Shown here: one piece after another, positions 37,270-45,692 of the stretch
Numbering within the stretch: position 1 is the stretch's first letter
Layout of the letters: each line of letters opens with the position of its first letter
Assembly (NCBI RefSeq): GCF_000092225.1
Contig: NC_014158.1
Coordinates: 806,001-870,000, forward strand
Source: Tsukamurella paurometabola DSM 20162
Lineage (GTDB): Bacteria > Actinomycetota > Actinomycetes > Mycobacteriales > Mycobacteriaceae
Direction: 5' to 3'
Length of the DNA stretch: 64,000 bases
Notes under the pieces: generated by a model
Told to the model about the DNA's origin: nothing
The model's database searches: none
Seen by the model: only the letters and a program-made list of their open reading frames with translations
Made by a program: the position numbers and the translations under genes

Positions 37270-38421
37270 TCAGAAACTCGTACCGAGTTCCGGCTGCCGT
37301 TCAGTACGGAACACCGACAGTGCGCGGAAGTCGCCGTCGATCCGGCCCGCCGCGGCCATCGTGCTCGGCGCCGTGGCGCCCAGGTACAGCCCGGCCAGCG
37401 TGGCCCCTGAGAGCCGCGCCACGGGCTCGGCATCCGAGGGTGAGCACCGGGCGACCCCGTCCGCGATCCGCAGCCGGTACCCGGCGCCGTCCACGGCGAG
37501 CACCAGATCGCCGTCCCGGTCGTAGGTGCGTGCTTCGAGCGCGGCGGGTAGGTCGATGAACTTGAGCCACAGCTCGTCTTTGCGCGCGGTGGTCTTCACA
37601 GAGCGCGAGTCCACCAGCATCTCGCGGAGCGGATGATCCGCCGGGAGATCGGCGGTCACGTGGTCGAAGATGTCCAGGCCCAGCACCGTCTGCCACAGGT
37701 CGGCAGCCGCGGCGTCGGTGAGCGCCTTCACATCGCGCAGTTCCGCACGGTCCTTCTCGTCTACCCGGTACGTCACGAAGCCGTCCGGGTGCACCAGGTA
37801 ACGCCGCGCGGAACCGCCCCATCGTGCCCACTCGGGATCGGCGTGGAACAGCTCCCAGAACTGTTCCGCCGATACGGATCCCGGGGTGGTGGCGTGCCAG
37901 CGCCGGTACAGGTCCTCGATCCGGGCCTTGGCCGCACCGGCTTCCAGGGCCCGCGTCCGGGTGGGCCCGGGCGCCGGCGCTCGCAGTCGCGCTGTGCGCC
38001 GGTCGATCGTCACCTCGTCGACGAAACTCGCGGTGCCGTAGCCGAATCGCTCGTAGATGGTGCCCTCGCTGGCGGTGAGGATCGCCACTGCGGCGCCCTC
38101 GGCCGCGTACCGCTCGTGCAGTTCGTCGAGCATCATCCGCAATACGCCGAGCCGGCGGTGGCTGGGCGCGACCGATACCCAGGTGACCCCCGGTGCCGCG
38201 AGCTGTGCGCCGCCGGGCACCGTCAGGGTCAGGGCGAACGAACCGGCGACACCGGCCAGCGCACCGTCCTCGGTGTCCCGCGCCACTACGAACCGGTCCA
38301 GGTCGAGTGTGCGGCGGAGGATGTCCGCGGCCTCGGCCTCGAAGGGCGAGCCGAACGAGCGGACATCATGGGCGAACATCTCGGGCCAGTCGGCCTCGGT
38401 CGCGGTACGGATCTCGATCAC
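37270..38421 (-). CDS. Eis-like GNAT acetyltransferase
   Basis: 383 residues in the three-part Eis layout: an N-terminal GNAT domain (VTWVSVAPSHRRLGVLRMMLDEL for acetyl-CoA, IYERFGYGTASF with the catalytic Tyr), a second GNAT-like domain and a C-terminal SCP2-like domain ending LGTSF. In Eis the C-terminal carboxylate serves as base. Eis enzymes acetylate amines such as aminoglycosides; the true substrate here is unknown. GTG 38421 has TAGTAT 8 nt upstream. It is absent from this place in M. tuberculosis. Confidence 0.85.
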   Translation of the reverse strand: MIEIRTATEADWPEMFAHDVRSFGSPFEAEAADILRRTLDLDRFVVARDTEDGALAGVAGSFALTLTVPGGAQLAAPGVTWVSVAPSHRRLGVLRMMLDELHERYAAEGAAVAILTASEGTIYERFGYGTASFVDEVTIDRRTARLRAPAPGPTRTRALEAGAAKARIEDLYRRWHATTPGSVSAEQFWELFHADPEWARWGGSARRYLVHPDGFVTYRVDEKDRAELRDVKALTDAAAADLWQTVLGLDIFDHVTADLPADHPLREMLVDSRSVKTTARKDELWLKFIDLPAALEARTYDRDGDLVLAVDGAGYRLRIADGVARCSPSDAEPVARLSGATLAGLYLGATAPSTMAAAGRIDGDFRALSVFRTERQPELGTSF

Positions 38422-38429
38422 GTGGATCG

Positions 38430-38439
38430 ATACTAGGCT
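38430..38439. promoter_or_regulatory. Overlapping divergent -10 elements
   Basis: Minus-strand TAGTAT (38430-38435) serves the Eis-like gene. Plus-strand TAGGCT (38434-38439) ends 6 nt before GTG 38446. The two hexamers share 2 bp, so both promoters cannot be occupied at once. Confidence 0.55.
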
Positions 38440-38445
38440 GGAGAC

Positions 38446-39252
38446 GTGGCGGTGCAACCGAATTATCCCATTGCAGATCCGAATGATGAGCGGCTCAACG
38501 ACTTCCGAGATTTGTCGACCGCCGACAAGCGGCCCGATACCACCCGCGGAGTCGTGCTCGCCGAAGGAGTCCCGGTGGTCGAGCGCATGCTCGCCTCCCG
38601 GTTCGCGCCGCACGCGATCATGGGCACCGCACCCAAACTCGACCGGCTCGCGGGCCAGGCGCCGGCGGTGCCGCGTTACGCGGTGACCGCCGACCTCATG
38701 GCGGAGGTCGTCGGTTTCCACCTCAACCGCGGCGTCCTCGCCGCCGCCGAGCGCCCCGCGCCGCTCGATCCGGCACGCCTGTTGGACGAGGCGCGCATCG
38801 TGGTGGTGCTGGAGGGCGTCAACGATCACGAGAACCTGGGATCGATCTTCCGAAACTGCGCCGCGCTCGGCGCCGATGCGGTGCTGTTCGGTCCTCGATG
38901 CTCGGATCCGCTGTACCGCAGGGCCGTCCGGGTGTCCATGGGCCACGTCCTGCTGGTGCCCTTCGCGCATCTGCCCGCTGCCGGCTGGCCGGGTGACGGG
39001 CTGGCCCTGCTCGCCGAGCGCGGATTCCGCACCGTCGCACTCACCCCGTCGGGTGAGTCGACCGTGGCGCAGGCGCTGGCCGGGCGACCCGAGCGGGTGG
39101 CGCTCGTGGTGGGCGCCGAAGGACCCGGTCTGAGCGCCGAGATGCTGGCCGCCGCCGATGTCCGGGCCGCGATCCCGATGCACCGCGGTACCGACTCGCT
39201 CAACGTTGCGACTGCGACGGCCGTCGCCCTGTACGAATGCATGTCACAGTGA
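38446..39252 (+). CDS. SpoU/TrmH-family RNA 2'-O-methyltransferase
   Basis: 268 residues. The knotted SpoU domain has motif 1 NLGSIFRNCAALG, motif 2 LVVGAEGPGLS and motif 3 IPMHRGTDSLNVATATAVALYE. An N-terminal substrate-binding domain precedes it. It corresponds to Rv0881 and methylates a ribose in rRNA or tRNA; the exact nucleotide cannot be read from sequence. GTG 38446 follows the -10 at standard leaderless spacing. Confidence 0.9.
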   Translation: MAVQPNYPIADPNDERLNDFRDLSTADKRPDTTRGVVLAEGVPVVERMLASRFAPHAIMGTAPKLDRLAGQAPAVPRYAVTADLMAEVVGFHLNRGVLAAAERPAPLDPARLLDEARIVVVLEGVNDHENLGSIFRNCAALGADAVLFGPRCSDPLYRRAVRVSMGHVLLVPFAHLPAAGWPGDGLALLAERGFRTVALTPSGESTVAQALAGRPERVALVVGAEGPGLSAEMLAAADVRAAIPMHRGTDSLNVATATAVALYECMSQ

Positions 39253-39256
39253 AGGT

Positions 39257-39532
39257 GTGCGCTTCACGGTCTGGTACACCGGCGCCGCGGTAGCGGTGCT
39301 CGTCGCCCTGCTGGGCGGTCCGGTGCTGTCCGCGCTTTTCCTGGCGGTGATGCTGGTCAACGTGTGGCTGGGCGTCGCGCTGCTCGCCCTCGGCACCGCG
39401 GGTGCCGCGCCCGTGCTGTATCTGTACCGCCGCACCCCCGTCGCGCGGTGGTTCTGCGCCGGGGGTCTGCTCGCCGTCCTGGTCGTGTGGATCGCGGCGG
39501 GTGCGGCGATCGCGAACGGCGTCGTCGGTTAG
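39257..39532 (+). CDS. Small membrane protein, Rv0882-like
   Basis: 91 residues, three hydrophobic helices: AAVAVLVALLGGPVLSALFLAVMLVNVWLGVALLAL and a final VLVVWIAAGAAIA. The place after the TrmH gene equals Rv0882. Function unknown. GTG 39257 is used; CACAGT ends 6 nt before it and GAAGGT could also serve as a ribosome site. The gap to the preceding gene is 4 nt. Confidence 0.75.
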   Translation: MRFTVWYTGAAVAVLVALLGGPVLSALFLAVMLVNVWLGVALLALGTAGAAPVLYLYRRTPVARWFCAGGLLAVLVVWIAAGAAIANGVVG

Positions 39533-39545
39533 ACCGGACCGGGAC

Positions 39546-40934
39546 TCACAGGCCGCGCAGCGCGTAGAACTCGTCGCGTTTGAACGGGGCCGCGGCGGTG
39601 GCCACGGCACGCCCGACATCGTCGAACTCGGTGTCGAGCGGTGCGATCGTGACCCGGATATGGTCCGTCTCCGGCGTTCCCACCACGAACGGGGTTCCGG
39701 GAGCCACCCGGATGCCTTCCGCCGCCAGGTGGATCAGGGCGCGCCGTTCGTCGTCGACGGGGATCCACAGGTTCAGGCCCTCGGCCGTCGCCACGCCGGC
39801 GTCGATCCCCCCGAGTGCGGGGAGCAGCGCGTCCCGACGCCGGCGGTACTGTTCGCGGGCCCGGGCGACCGTGCGCTCCGCGGTGGCGTCGGAGAGCAGG
39901 TCGTACAGCAGGCGCTGCAGGATCCGCGGGGTCCAGCCGGGGCCGAGTGAGCGCCGCGTCACCACGCGGTTGATCACCTCGGCCGGACCGGACATGGCGG
40001 CGATTCGCAGATCCGGTCCGTGCGATTTGGAGAAGCTGCGAATGTGCAGCACCCGATCGGGGATCCAGCGCCCCAGGCTGAGGTCCGGCGCAGTGACCAC
40101 CGAGCCGGAGTGGTCGTCCTCGATCACCATGCACTGGGAGTTGCCGCGGAGCAGGCGCACGAGTTCCTTCGCGCGGTCCGGCGACATCGATCGCCCGGTG
40201 GGATTGTGCGCACGGGGCTGAATGATCGCGGCGGACGGTCCCTGGGCGAGGGCGCGCGCGAACGCGTCGGGCCGGACGCCCTCGTCGTCGAGTTCGACGG
40301 GGAGGGCCTCGAGGCCGTTGATCTCCACGAGGTCGAGGAATTGCGGGAAGGTGGGGTTCTCCACGATCACCCGGTCGCCGTAGCGCGTGGTGGCATCGAG
40401 CGCGCGCACCACCGCATCGAGCGCACCGTCGACGATGGTGAGGGCTTCCGAGGTGGTCGGCCAGGTGGCGCTCAGGAGCGCCCCGAGTTCGGGCACCACC
40501 GGATGCTCGTGATAGTTCGTGGTTTCGCCCCGGCGAGCCACGGCGGCCAGCGAGTGTGCGATCTCCGGGAGCAACTGCGGATCGGGTGCACCGAGGGACA
40601 GATCCCATCGCACATCGCCGTGCCGGCCCGCCATGGCACCCGTCCTCGATGATGGGGCCGGACGCCGGGCGGCTCCGTCAGCGACGAAAGTGCCACTGCG
40701 GCCTCGTGATACGACGAGGCCCGACCGTGCCAGTGCCTGCCACCCGTGGCTGATCGTCGCCGGTGAGACGCCCAGCTCCCGGGCGAGGGTGCGCACCGTC
40801 GGGAGCCGGTCGCCCGGCAGTAGTTCGCCGGTGTTGATCATCCGCGCGATCGCGCCGGCGATCCCGGCGGGCGAGGGGTCGTCGATGTGGATGGCCGGCG
40901 TGGGACGCGGGGGGTCGGCCGGAGATTTATCCAT
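39546..40934 (-). CDS. MocR-type GntR regulator with aminotransferase domain
   Basis: 462 residues. The N-terminal GntR winged helix (IARMINTGELLPGDRLPTVRTLARELGVSPATISHGWQALARSGLV) is fused to a fold-type I aminotransferase domain with RAHNPTGRSMS and the PLP lysine region HIRSFSKSHGPDLRI. Such regulators sense PLP or an amino compound. GAAGGAGGCGAG precedes ATG 40934. It diverges from the pyrimidine-breakdown operon and is the likely regulator of it, perhaps sensing beta-alanine or a related amine. Confidence 0.88.
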   Translation of the reverse strand: MDKSPADPPRPTPAIHIDDPSPAGIAGAIARMINTGELLPGDRLPTVRTLARELGVSPATISHGWQALARSGLVVSRGRSGTFVADGAARRPAPSSRTGAMAGRHGDVRWDLSLGAPDPQLLPEIAHSLAAVARRGETTNYHEHPVVPELGALLSATWPTTSEALTIVDGALDAVVRALDATTRYGDRVIVENPTFPQFLDLVEINGLEALPVELDDEGVRPDAFARALAQGPSAAIIQPRAHNPTGRSMSPDRAKELVRLLRGNSQCMVIEDDHSGSVVTAPDLSLGRWIPDRVLHIRSFSKSHGPDLRIAAMSGPAEVINRVVTRRSLGPGWTPRILQRLLYDLLSDATAERTVARAREQYRRRRDALLPALGGIDAGVATAEGLNLWIPVDDERRALIHLAAEGIRVAPGTPFVVGTPETDHIRVTIAPLDTEFDDVGRAVATAAAPFKRDEFYALRGL

Positions 40935-40974
40935 CTCGCCTCCTTCGGCGCGGCGGTGCGGCACACTCCGTAAC

Positions 40975-41024
40975 ATACTCTCGCGCAACTGAAATATTCG
41001 GGAAATGTTTACCCAGGAGAGTAT
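40975..41024. promoter_or_regulatory. Inverted repeat between MocR gene and catabolic operon
   Basis: ATACTCTC (40975-40982) and GAGAGTAT (41017-41024) are perfect 8-bp inverted repeats 42 bp apart, four helical turns. They lie in the 121-bp divergent gap and are the best candidate MocR half-sites. Confidence 0.5.
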
Positions 41025-41055
41025 CAGAAGTAGTCGAGACGGATCGGAGAAGACG

Positions 41056-41904
41056 ATGACGGTGATCAGGGCAGCCATCACGCAGGCCACGTGGACCGGC
41101 GACGAAGCGTCGATGGTGGACAAGCACGAAGCGCTGGCGCGGCAGGCTGCGGCGGACGGCGCGCAGATCGTGTGCTTCCAGGAGCTGTTCCACGGCCCCT
41201 ACTTCGGCATCGTCGAGGACGCGAAGTACTACGAGTACGCCCAGCAGGTGCCGGGCCCGCTGACCGAGCGGTTCGGCGCCCTCGCCAAGGAGCTGGGTGT
41301 GGTGATCGTGCTCCCCGTGTACGAGGAGGAGATGCCCGGCCTGTACTACAACACCGCCGCGGTCCTCGATGCCGACGGCAGCTACCTGGGCAAGTACCGC
41401 AAGCACCACATTCCGAACCTCGACCGGTTCTGGGAGAAGTTCTACTTCCGCCCCGGCAACCTCGGCTACCCGGTGTTCGACACCGCGGTCGGCAAGGTCG
41501 GCGTGTACATCTGCTACGACCGGCACTTCCCGGAGGGCTGGCGCGAACTCGGCCTCGGCGGTGCGGAACTGGTGTTCAATCCGTCTGCGACCAAGCCCGG
41601 ACTATCGAATCGGCTATGGGAGTTGGAGCAGCCGGCCGCCGCGGCGGCCAACCAGTACTTCGTGGCCGCCAATAACCGGATCGGCACGGAGAGTGACGAG
41701 TTCGGCGATCTCGCGGTCACCTTCTACGGCAGTTCCTACTTCGTCGACCCCCGCGGCAACCTGGTCGGCGATGCGGGTTCGACCGATACGGAGGAGATCG
41801 TGATCCGCGACCTCGATCTCGGCTTGGTCCGTCAGGTCCGCAACGATTGGCAGTTCTATCGGGACCGCCGCCCGGACTCCTACACCGCGATCCCGGCGCG
41901 CTAG
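41056..41904 (+). CDS. Beta-ureidopropionase / N-carbamoyl amidohydrolase
   Basis: 282-residue nitrilase-superfamily enzyme that hydrolyses N-carbamoyl-beta-alanine to beta-alanine, CO2 and ammonia. The triad is Glu43 (FQELFHGPYF), Lys116 (KYRKHHIP) and Cys153 (YICYDRHFPEGWR). The segment NLDRFWEKFYFRPGN is typical of carbamoyl-amino-acid hydrolases. CGGAGAAGACG precedes ATG 41056. It is the first gene of the operon; together with the dihydropyrimidinase it forms steps 2 and 3 of reductive pyrimidine breakdown. Confidence 0.88.
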   Translation: MTVIRAAITQATWTGDEASMVDKHEALARQAAADGAQIVCFQELFHGPYFGIVEDAKYYEYAQQVPGPLTERFGALAKELGVVIVLPVYEEEMPGLYYNTAAVLDADGSYLGKYRKHHIPNLDRFWEKFYFRPGNLGYPVFDTAVGKVGVYICYDRHFPEGWRELGLGGAELVFNPSATKPGLSNRLWELEQPAAAAANQYFVAANNRIGTESDEFGDLAVTFYGSSYFVDPRGNLVGDAGSTDTEEIVIRDLDLGLVRQVRNDWQFYRDRRPDSYTAIPAR

Positions 41905-41914
41905 GGCGGCCGCC

Positions 41915-43336
41915 ATGACGACGACCTTCATCACCGGTGGCACCGTGGTCTCGGCCACCGGCCGTGGCGCGGCGGACATCCTGGTCGACGGGGAGCGTAT
42001 CGTCGCGCTGCTCGAACCCGGCACCACGGTCCTGGGCAGCGACCTCGCGACCACGGTGGACACCGTGATCGACGCGACCGGCAAGTACGTCATACCCGGC
42101 GGGATCGACGCGCACACGCACATGTCGATGCCCTTCGGCGGCACCAACGCCTCCGACACCTTCGAGACCGGCACGCGCGCGGCCGCCTGGGGCGGCACCA
42201 CCACGATCATCGACTTCGCTGTGCAGAAGTTCGGTGAGCGCCTGGAGGATTCGCTGGCCACCTGGCATGAGATGGCCGGCGGCGAATGCGCCGTCGACTA
42301 CGGATTCCATCAGATCGTCGGCGATGTGAACGCGGCCTCGCTGTCGGCGATCCGCGGTCTGCAGGACGAGGGCATCACCAGCTTCAAGCTGTTCATGGCG
42401 TATCCGGGTGTCTTCTACAGCGACGACGCGCAGATCCTTCGGGCCATGCAGGTCTCCGCCGATACCGGCCTGCTCACCATGATGCATGCCGAGAACGGCC
42501 CGGCGATCGATGTGCTGGTCGAACAACTACTGGCGCAGGGCAAGACCGATCCCTACTACCACGGCATCGCCCGGGCGTGGCAGCTCGAGGAGGAGGCCAC
42601 GCACCGCGCGATCATGCTCGCCCAACTCACCGGCGCGCCGTTGTACGTGGTCCACGTCTCGGCGAAGCAGGCGGTGGCGCAACTCGCCGCCGCCCGCGAC
42701 CAGGGGCAGAACGTGTACGGCGAGACCTGCCCTCAATACCTGTACCTCTCGCTCGAGGATCAGCTCGGCGCACCGGGGTTCGAAGGCGCGAAGTGGGTGT
42801 GCTCCACGCCGTTGCGGTCCAAGCACGAGCACCATCAGGATGAGGTCTGGCAGGCCCTGCGCACCAACGACCTGCAGATGGTGTCCACCGATCACTGCCC
42901 GTTCTGCATGAAGGGGCAGAAGGACATGGGGATCGGAGACTTCTCCAAGATCCCCAACGGCATCGGTTCGGTCGAGCACCGGATGGACTTGATGTACCAG
43001 GGCGTGGTCTCGGGGAAGATCAGCCTGGAACGCTGGGTGGAGATCACCTCGACCACACCGGCGCGGATGTTCGGAATGTACGGCCGCAAGGGCGTTCTCG
43101 CTCCTGGGGCCGACGCCGACATCGTGATCTACGATCCGAACGGCCACACGTCGATCGGACTCGAGAAGACCCACCACATGAACCTCGACTACTCGGCCTG
43201 GGAGGGCTTCGAGATCGACGGCCACGTCGACACCGTGCTCTCCCGCGGCAAGGTGATCGTCGATGACCACCAGTACCTCGGGCGCAAAGGCGACGGCCGA
43301 TTCGTCCGCCGCGCACTGAGCCAGTACCTCATTTAG
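41915..43336 (+). CDS. hydA: Dihydropyrimidinase (hydantoinase)
   Basis: 473-residue metal-dependent amidohydrolase that opens dihydrouracil, dihydrothymine or 5-substituted hydantoins. His67/His69 (DAHTHMSMPFGG), the carboxylated Lys in SFKLFMAYPG, the His in MMHAENG, YVVHVSAK and the Asp in MVSTDHCPF form the binuclear metal site. The sequence ends with the family's C-terminal GRFVRRALSQYL. It starts 10 nt after the beta-ureidopropionase gene. Its substrate is narrowed only by context. Confidence 0.92.
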   Translation: MTTTFITGGTVVSATGRGAADILVDGERIVALLEPGTTVLGSDLATTVDTVIDATGKYVIPGGIDAHTHMSMPFGGTNASDTFETGTRAAAWGGTTTIIDFAVQKFGERLEDSLATWHEMAGGECAVDYGFHQIVGDVNAASLSAIRGLQDEGITSFKLFMAYPGVFYSDDAQILRAMQVSADTGLLTMMHAENGPAIDVLVEQLLAQGKTDPYYHGIARAWQLEEEATHRAIMLAQLTGAPLYVVHVSAKQAVAQLAAARDQGQNVYGETCPQYLYLSLEDQLGAPGFEGAKWVCSTPLRSKHEHHQDEVWQALRTNDLQMVSTDHCPFCMKGQKDMGIGDFSKIPNGIGSVEHRMDLMYQGVVSGKISLERWVEITSTTPARMFGMYGRKGVLAPGADADIVIYDPNGHTSIGLEKTHHMNLDYSAWEGFEIDGHVDTVLSRGKVIVDDHQYLGRKGDGRFVRRALSQYLI

Positions 43337-43345
43337 GAGCTGACC

Positions 43346-44368
43346 ATGGATTTCGGTGTCGTCCTCCAGTGCCATCCCCCCGCCGCCCGCACGATCGCGC
43401 TGACCAAACTGGCGGAATCGCACGGTTTCAATCACGTCTGGACGTTCGACTCGCACCTGCTCTGGCAGGAGCCCTACGTGCTGTACGCGCAGATGCTGGC
43501 CGAGACCCGGCGGGTGACGGTGGGCCCGATGGTCACCAATCCGGCGACTCGCGACTGGACGGTGACGGCGTCGCTGTACGCGACGCTCAACGAGATGTAC
43601 GGCAACCGGACCGTCTGCGGTATCGGCCGTGGCGATTCCGCCGTGCGGGTGACGAATGGGAAACCGACCACTCTCGCTACCCTCCGCGAGTCCATCCACG
43701 TGATCCGCGAACTCGCCAACTCCCGGCCGGTGCAGTACCGCGGGTCCACGCTCCAATTCCCCTGGAGCACCGGCTCCGAACTGTAGATGTGGGTGGCGGC
43801 GTACGGCCCGAAGGCACTCGCGCTCACCGGCGAGGTAGCCGACGGCTTCATCCTGCAACTGGCGGACCTGGACATCGCCGCGTGGATGATCGACACCGTC
43901 AAATCGGCGGCCTCCGATGCCGGCCGCGATCCCGATGCGGTGAAGATCTGTGTGGCCGCGCCCATGTACGTCGGCGATGACCTGGCCCACCAGCGCGACC
44001 AATGCCGGTGGTTCGGCGGCATGGTCGGCAATCACGTCGCCGACATCGTGGCGCGGTACGGCACCACCGGTGCGGTGCCCGCAGCGCTCACCGACTACAT
44101 AGCCCAGCGCAGTGGTTACGACTACAACCAGCATGGCCAGGCCGGGAACACGCACGCCGACTTCGTCTCCGACGAGGTGATCGACCGGTTCTGCCTCCTC
44201 GGATCCGTGGCCGACCACCTGACCAAGATCGAGGCGCTGGGCAAGCTGGGTGTGCACCAGTTCGCCGGCTATCTGCAGCACGACGACAAGGAGGAGACGA
44301 TGCGTCAGTACGGCGAGAACATCATTCCGACCGTCAATCGCACGATCACCGCGAAGCGGGACGCCTGA
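43346..44368 (+). pseudogene. LLM-class oxidoreductase interrupted by an amber codon
   Basis: The reading frame codes for one protein of 340 codons broken by a TAG at 43784-43786. The first part (146 residues) starts MDFGVVLQCHPPA and ends at WSTGSEL. The second part continues in frame with MWVAAYGPKALALTGEVADGFILQ, the expected next segment of TIGR03842-like LLM oxidoreductases. An ATG directly follows TAG, so re-initiation could make the C-terminal 193 residues. No other damage is seen, so it is a recent mutation, a sequencing error or a real split gene. The intact enzyme probably used F420 or flavin in the pyrimidine pathway. Confidence 0.8.
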
Positions 44369-44369
44369 T

Positions 44370-45692
44370 ATGGCCGCCGTGGACACCGCGGATCTCGATC
44401 GCCGCGCGTACCAACTCGATCGCGACTTCGTCTTCCACTCCTGGTCCGCGCAGGCGGCACTGACGCCGATGGTGATCGCGGGTGGGCAGGGGAGCCGGGT
44501 GTGGGATCACGCAGGCCGCAGCTATCTCGACTTCTCCAGCCAACTGGTCGACGTCAATCTCGGACATCAACATCCGAAGATGGTGCGCGCGATAGCCGAT
44601 CAGGCGGCTCAGCTGTGTACGGTCGGACCGTCGACGGCGAATCTGGCGCGCGGCGAGGCGGCGCGCCGGATCGTCGATCTCGCTCCCGAGGGCCTGACGA
44701 AGGTGTTCTTCACCAACGGCGGCGCCGACGCGATCGAGAACGCGATCCGCATGGCGCGCTTGCATACCGGTCGCAGCAAAGTGCTCAGCGCCTATCGCTC
44801 GTATCACGGCAACACGGGCGCCGCAGTGGTCGCCACCGGGGACTGGCGGCGACTGCCGAACGAATACGCCACCGGCCACGCGCACTTCCACGGTCCCTAC
44901 CTGTACCGCTCCGAGTTCTGGGCGCAGGCCCCGGAGCAGGAATGCGATCGGGCACTGGCACACCTGGAACGCACCGTCGCCGTCGAGGGCCCGGACAGCG
45001 TGGCCGCGATCCTGCTGGAGTCCGTCCCCGGCACCGCCGGTGTGCTCGTTCCGCCACCCGGCTACCTGGCCGGCGTTCGCGAGATCGCCGATCGGCACTC
45101 GATCGTGCTCATCCTCGACGAGGTCATGGCCGGCTTCGGCCGGACCGGTGCGTGGTTCGCGCACACCCGTCACGGCGTGCGGCCCGATCTGATCACCTTC
45201 GCCAAGGGCGTCAACTCCGGCTACGTGCCCGTGGGTGGCGTCGTCATCGGGGAAACGATCGCGAAGACTTTCGACGACCGCGTCTTCCCGGGCGGACTCA
45301 CCTACAGCGGTCATCCCCTGGCCTGCGCGTCCATCGTGGCAGCACTCGACACCATGGCCGAGGAAGGCGTGGTCGACAACGCCGCACGAATCGGGCGCGA
45401 TGTGCTCGGGCCCGCCCTGCGCGCGCTGGCCGCCGACTCCTCGCTGATCGGTGAGGTGCGCGGAGAAGGCGTCTTCTGGGCGCTGGAGTTGGTCGAAGAT
45501 CGTGCTACCCGGGTACCGCTGTCCGCCGACCGGATGGCCCGGATCAAAGCCGACCTGATCGCAGCTGGGTTGCTTCCGATGGTGGCGGACAACCGGATCC
45601 ACGTGGTGCCACCGTGCACCGTTACCGATGACGAGGTCGCCGAGGCGATCGCGATCTACCGCTCCGTCCTGACTCAGGGAGAACAACGATGA
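44370..45692 (+). CDS. Class III aminotransferase for beta-amino acids
   Basis: 440-residue PLP enzyme that would transfer the amino group of beta-alanine or 3-aminoisobutyrate to a 2-oxo acid, giving (methyl)malonate semialdehyde. Class III features are GSRVWDHAGRSYLDFSSQL, FFTNGGADAIENAIRMAR, YRSYHGNTGAA, LILDEVMAGFGRTG and the PLP lysine in ITFAKGVNSGYVPVGG. It starts 1 nt after the LLM gene and overlaps the dehydrogenase gene by 4 nt. Alternatives are omega-amino acid or 4-aminobutyrate specificity. Confidence 0.88.
   Translation: MAAVDTADLDRRAYQLDRDFVFHSWSAQAALTPMVIAGGQGSRVWDHAGRSYLDFSSQLVDVNLGHQHPKMVRAIADQAAQLCTVGPSTANLARGEAARRIVDLAPEGLTKVFFTNGGADAIENAIRMARLHTGRSKVLSAYRSYHGNTGAAVVATGDWRRLPNEYATGHAHFHGPYLYRSEFWAQAPEQECDRALAHLERTVAVEGPDSVAAILLESVPGTAGVLVPPPGYLAGVREIADRHSIVLILDEVMAGFGRTGAWFAHTRHGVRPDLITFAKGVNSGYVPVGGVVIGETIAKTFDDRVFPGGLTYSGHPLACASIVAALDTMAEEGVVDNAARIGRDVLGPALRALAADSSLIGEVRGEGVFWALELVEDRATRVPLSADRMARIKADLIAAGLLPMVADNRIHVVPPCTVTDDEVAEAIAIYRSVLTQGEQR

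Noticed and set aside
37208-37525. Plus-strand open frames overlapping the palindromes and the Eis-like gene
   Set aside because: Nearly all of their length is antisense to the Eis-like coding sequence and they have no ribosome site or recognisable motif.
43784-43786. TAG as a recoded (pyrrolysine or readthrough) codon
   Set aside because: No pyrrolysine genes are seen and no readthrough context is recognisable. A plain nonsense mutation, error or stop-restart is simpler.
42527-44386. 619-residue minus-strand open frame over the pyrimidine operon
   Set aside because: Antisense to the well-supported dihydropyrimidinase and LLM genes; low-complexity composition. The same applies to 45674-47647 (-), 51606-53873 (+) and 17691-19319 (+).
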